A DNA stretch of 7,395 nt from the NCBI GenBank assembly GCA_005884825.1, contig VAZT01000064.1, positions 1 through 7,395 on the forward strand, given 5' to 3'. The DNA comes from Alphaproteobacteria bacterium (GTDB taxonomy: Bacteria; Pseudomonadota; Alphaproteobacteria; ATCC43930; CGMCC-115725). This document shows positions 5,395-7,395 of the stretch, in pieces. Every line of letters starts with the position of its first letter. Positions within the stretch are counted from its first letter, which is position 1. Position numbers and translations under genes: made by a program. Below the pieces are notes generated by a model. That model was not told the DNA's origin, did no database searches, and saw nothing but the letters and a program-made list of their open reading frames with translations.

Positions 5395-6280
5395 TGCTTA
5401 CCTTGCCGCGGCGGGATTTGCCGAGGAGCTCGACCATGAGCTCGGTGGCGCCGACACGAGGCACGGCCGGCTGCTGATCGCTCCGGGGCCGCCTCGCCCC
5501 GCCGCATGGGCCGCGAATGTCTGGTTCGATCCGCAGCAGATCCCGATCGGCTCGATTTCCGATGCGGCGTCGAAGCTGCGGGCCCTCCAGCGCAATTGGG
5601 CCGTCTATGCGCCTCGCCTCTACCGGCGCGCGACGCTGATCCAAGAGCAGCTGCCGAGAGTGTCGGCCAAACCGCTCGTATTCGGGACATCGCCGCCACG
5701 GGCGCCGCTCGGGTCGTGGACCTTGCTCGACCCCGGGACGATGCTTGCCGCACCGCGCTGCACAAACCCCTTTCCCAACGGCGAGGTCCACTTCGTCGAG
5801 GATCGCAGCGGGCCGCCGAGCCGCGCCTATCTGAAGCTGTGGGAGGCGCTGAGCCTGATCGGGCGGCGGCCGGGCCCGGGCGAGACCTGTCTCGATCTCG
5901 GATCGAGCCCCGGCGGCTGGAGCTGGGCATTGCAGCAGATCGGCCCGCCGGTGATCAGCGTCGACAAGGCGCCGCTCGCCCCCGAAATCGCCCGCATCCC
6001 CAGCGTCGAGCATCGGCAGGAGAGCGCTTTCGCGCTCGACCCGCATACGGTCGGACCGGTCGATTGGCTGTTCTCGGATATCGTGTGCTATCCGGCGCGG
6101 CTTCTGGCGCTGGTCGAGCGCTGGCTTGCCGCCGGAACCTGCCGCAACTTCGTCTGCACGATCAAATTCCAGGGCCCGACCGATCACGAGACCGCCCGGC
6201 GCTTCGCCGCCATTCCCCGCTCAGAGCTTCGACACCTGTTCCACAACAAGCACGAGCTGACCTGGAGCAAAATCGAGTAG
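5381..6280 (+). CDS. FtsJ/RlmM-like SAM-dependent 2'-O-ribose RNA methyltransferase
   Basis: A 299-residue cytosolic enzyme. The start is GTG 5381, because the only upstream in-frame codons run into TAA at 5354-5356 and because TAYLAAAGFAEEL is the usual N-terminus of this group. There is an N-terminal RNA-recognition part (about 1-140), then a Rossmann methyltransferase domain: SAM motif LDLGSSPGGW (171-180), VDKAPL (194-199), FSDIVCYPAR (231-240), IKFQG (261-265) and HNKHELTW (288-295). The FtsJ-type catalytic tetrad appears complete as Lys152, Asp233, Lys262 and Glu292. E. coli RlmM methylates C2498 of 23S rRNA; this protein is shorter (366 residues in RlmM) and its exact target is not proven here. 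No clear SD precedes the GTG, and the start region overlaps the head of the damaged sirtuin gene, so the promoter and ribosome site may have been lost or moved. The SDR gene follows after 73 bp. Confidence 0.88.
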   Translation: MSSRTAYLAAAGFAEELDHELGGADTRHGRLLIAPGPPRPAAWAANVWFDPQQIPIGSISDAASKLRALQRNWAVYAPRLYRRATLIQEQLPRVSAKPLVFGTSPPRAPLGSWTLLDPGTMLAAPRCTNPFPNGEVHFVEDRSGPPSRAYLKLWEALSLIGRRPGPGETCLDLGSSPGGWSWALQQIGPPVISVDKAPLAPEIARIPSVEHRQESAFALDPHTVGPVDWLFSDIVCYPARLLALVERWLAAGTCRNFVCTIKFQGPTDHETARRFAAIPRSELRHLFHNKHELTWSKIE

Positions 6281-6342
6281 CATGGAAGGTTCGTCGTTCT
6301 CGCGAATGGGGATGACGGTAATGTGGTCGGGTGGGTTCGAGG

Positions 6343-6348
6343 GGAGGG
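6343..6348 (+). promoter_or_regulatory. Shine-Dalgarno site deciding the SDR start
   Basis: GGAGGG lies five bases before ATG 6354. This places the start at MDLGLRGRKALVTG, the normal beginning of an SDR domain, rather than at the in-frame ATG 6282, which would add 24 residues unlike the family and lacks a ribosome site. Confidence 0.85.
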
Positions 6349-6353
6349 ATCGG

Positions 6354-7136
6354 ATGGATCTGGGTTTGCGGGGACGCAAGGCGCTGGTGACCGGCGCGTC
6401 GAAGGGGATCGGGCGGGCTTGCGCCGAGGTCTTGGCCGAAGAGGGGTGCGATATCGTGCTGGTCTCGCGCACCGCCGCCGATCTCGAAGCCGTGAGGGCG
6501 AAGATCGTGGGCCAGCACAATGTCGCGGTGCGGTATTACCCGCTCGACCTCTCCGACAGCCGCAATATCGACAAGCTCGCCGAGGAATGCGCCGATACCG
6601 AGATCCTCGTCAACAATGCCGGGGCGATCCCGGGTGGCAACATCGACGCGGTCGACGAGGCGCGCTGGCGCACCGCCTGGGATCTGAAGGTGTTCGGCTA
6701 CATCAACATGACGCGGCGGTTTTATGCGCTGATGCGCGAGCGCACGAAGGGGGTCATCGTCAACATCCTCGGCGGCGCCGGCGAGAACCCCGATTTCGAT
6801 TATATCGCCGGCTCCTCCGGCAATGCTTCGCTGATGGCGTTCACCCGGGCGATGGGCGGCACGGCGCCGCGCGACGGGCTGCGCGTCGTCGGCATCAACC
6901 CCGGTCCGGTCATGACCGACCGGCTCGTGACGTTGATGCGCACCCGCGCGCACACCCAGTTCGGCGATGCCGAACGCTGGACCGAGTACATGAAGCCTCT
7001 GGCTTTCGGCCGCGCCGCAAAACCGGAGGAGATCGGCTGGATGGCCGCCTTCCTCGCTTCGGACAGATCCGCCTACACCACCGGCTCGATCGTCACGATC
7101 GACGGCGGCGGCTCGAGTCGCCGCTCGGCACTGTAG
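6354..7136 (+). CDS. SDR-family (short-chain dehydrogenase/reductase-like) protein with atypical active site
   Basis: A 260-residue cytosolic Rossmann-fold protein of normal classical-SDR length. Visible motifs: the nucleotide-binding TGASKGIG (13-20), SRT after the second strand (38-40; lacking the Asp typical of strict NAD binding, so NADP is possible), DLSD (65-68), NNAG (87-90), INPGPV (181-186) with MTDR, and the C-terminal DRSAYTTGSIVTIDGG (237-252). The catalytic region is odd: by alignment the usual Ser falls at Gly140 (ILGGAG), Tyr at Gly153 and Lys at Asn157 in YIAGSSGNASLMAFTRAMGG. The nearest Tyr is Tyr150, shifted by three residues. I recall a subgroup in Bradyrhizobium and Burkholderiales sharing this YIAGSxGNAxLMAFTRA signature, so this looks like a conserved variant, not decay. 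The reaction and substrate are unknown. The gene follows the methyltransferase gene by 73 bp and has its own strong SD. Confidence 0.88.
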   Translation: MDLGLRGRKALVTGASKGIGRACAEVLAEEGCDIVLVSRTAADLEAVRAKIVGQHNVAVRYYPLDLSDSRNIDKLAEECADTEILVNNAGAIPGGNIDAVDEARWRTAWDLKVFGYINMTRRFYALMRERTKGVIVNILGGAGENPDFDYIAGSSGNASLMAFTRAMGGTAPRDGLRVVGINPGPVMTDRLVTLMRTRAHTQFGDAERWTEYMKPLAFGRAAKPEEIGWMAAFLASDRSAYTTGSIVTIDGGGSSRRSAL

Positions 7137-7169
7137 AGGGGCGTGCCGGCATGAGGTCGGCCAGTTAAC

Positions 7170-7190
7170 CTCGAATTTTCGAGCATTTTT
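7170..7190 (+). terminator. Probable intrinsic terminator after the SDR gene
   Basis: A perfect inverted repeat, ctcgaa-tt-ttcgag (7170-7183), is followed by ca and five T residues (7186-7190), 34 bp after the SDR stop. The stem is short (six pairs, tight loop), so efficiency may be modest; the position supports the call. Confidence 0.5.
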
Positions 7191-7395
7191 ACTCATATAA
7201 TCATAATATATTATAGGTATCGAAGGTAAAGAGGCGCACGGCAACTTTGCCGAATGAGTCTGGTCCCTGTGACCGTCTCTCATATTTGTTTGCGCCGAGG
7301 CGGACACGATGACTTTACAGTGCATGACGGGGCTGCGCGCGGTAGGCGCGCGCGCACACCGTTATCTTAAACATGCTAAACATGCCGGGCATCAT
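7191..7395. other. AT-rich intergenic segment at right edge
   Basis: Base composition falls sharply at 7186-7222. This patch contains a perfect 10-bp palindrome, taatatatta (7204-7213), inside a wider dyad tataat (7196-7201) / attata (7210-7215). Such a patch could hold a promoter -10 element on either strand or a silencer-binding site; no convincing -35 partner is seen. Further right, ATG 7309 with GAGG at 7297-7300 opens a frame that stays open to the edge (beginning MTLQCMTGL), but its composition, including a run of alternating gc at 7331-7354, does not look clearly coding. I do not call it a gene. Confidence 0.4.

Noticed and set aside
5395..5930. Minus-strand frame extending the sirtuin upstream to 416 codons
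   Set aside because: The extension is antisense to the conserved methyltransferase, is Ser/Arg/Pro-rich, and does not resemble any sirtuin N-terminus.
6162..7325. Minus-strand open frame of 387 codons opposite the SDR and methyltransferase genes
   Set aside because: It runs across the SDR gene, the intergenic gap and the end of the methyltransferase gene on the opposite strand; the translation has no recognisable motif and the true genes on the plus strand are unambiguous.
7309..7395. Open frame from ATG 7309 to the right edge
   Set aside because: A modest SD (GAGG, eight bases upstream) is present, but the 29 visible codons include repetitive gc-alternating sequence and no recognisable motif; it cannot be judged without the sequence beyond the edge.

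Overview
The window looks like chromosomal DNA of a GC-rich alphaproteobacterium, most likely a member of the Hyphomicrobiales (Rhizobiales; Bradyrhizobium/Xanthobacteraceae-like). Support comes from the codon use, the protein families, and two intergenic repeat types of the kind common in that group (an element built on ccttcgagac...cctcagg, and one built on cccggcgaaagccggg). The assignment is inferred by pattern recognition; no database search was run. No phage, transposase, CRISPR array, rRNA or tRNA is visible. This is ordinary core and near-core chromosome with several molecular oddities.

Layout. At the left edge, on the minus strand, is a complete thiamine-controlled leader: a sigma70-type promoter (269-298), a TPP riboswitch (about 157-262), a region that may control translation, a Shine-Dalgarno (SD) site, and the first 26 codons of a gene that fits thiC (1-80), which runs out of the window. 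A mostly non-coding stretch follows, with two small plus-strand genes: a probable single-span membrane peptide (546-755) and a small conserved-looking hypothetical protein (816-1043).

Converging on these from the right is a minus-strand pair. A class A penicillin-binding protein (2165-4312, TTG start with a perfect SD) is followed 40 bp later by a questin-oxidase-like protein (1072-2124). The PBP carries an extra C-terminal region that I read as a degenerate staphylococcal-nuclease-like (OB-fold) domain. The 367-bp spacer upstream of the PBP holds a 13-bp-stem dyad and three palindromic repeat units, two of them in inverted orientation like a REPIN.

Next is a Sir2-family deacetylase on the minus strand (4680 to about 5394). 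Its catalytic core is intact, but the N-terminal NAD-binding GAG motif is damaged and no usable start codon lies in frame. It is head to head, with no intergenic space, with a plus-strand FtsJ/RlmM-like 2'-O-ribose methyltransferase (5381-6280). An SDR-family protein (6354-7136) follows on the same strand; its nucleotide-binding motif is clear but the usual Ser-Tyr-Lys active site is absent. A short hairpin with a T-run then ends the unit, and the last 200 bp are AT-rich to mixed and non-coding as far as I can tell.

The genes do not form one obvious pathway: thiamine synthesis, cell-wall synthesis, RNA methylation and two orphan enzymes sit side by side. The points most worth following are the PBP-SNase-like fusion, the broken sirtuin at a collapsed divergent junction, and the SDR without its catalytic residues.
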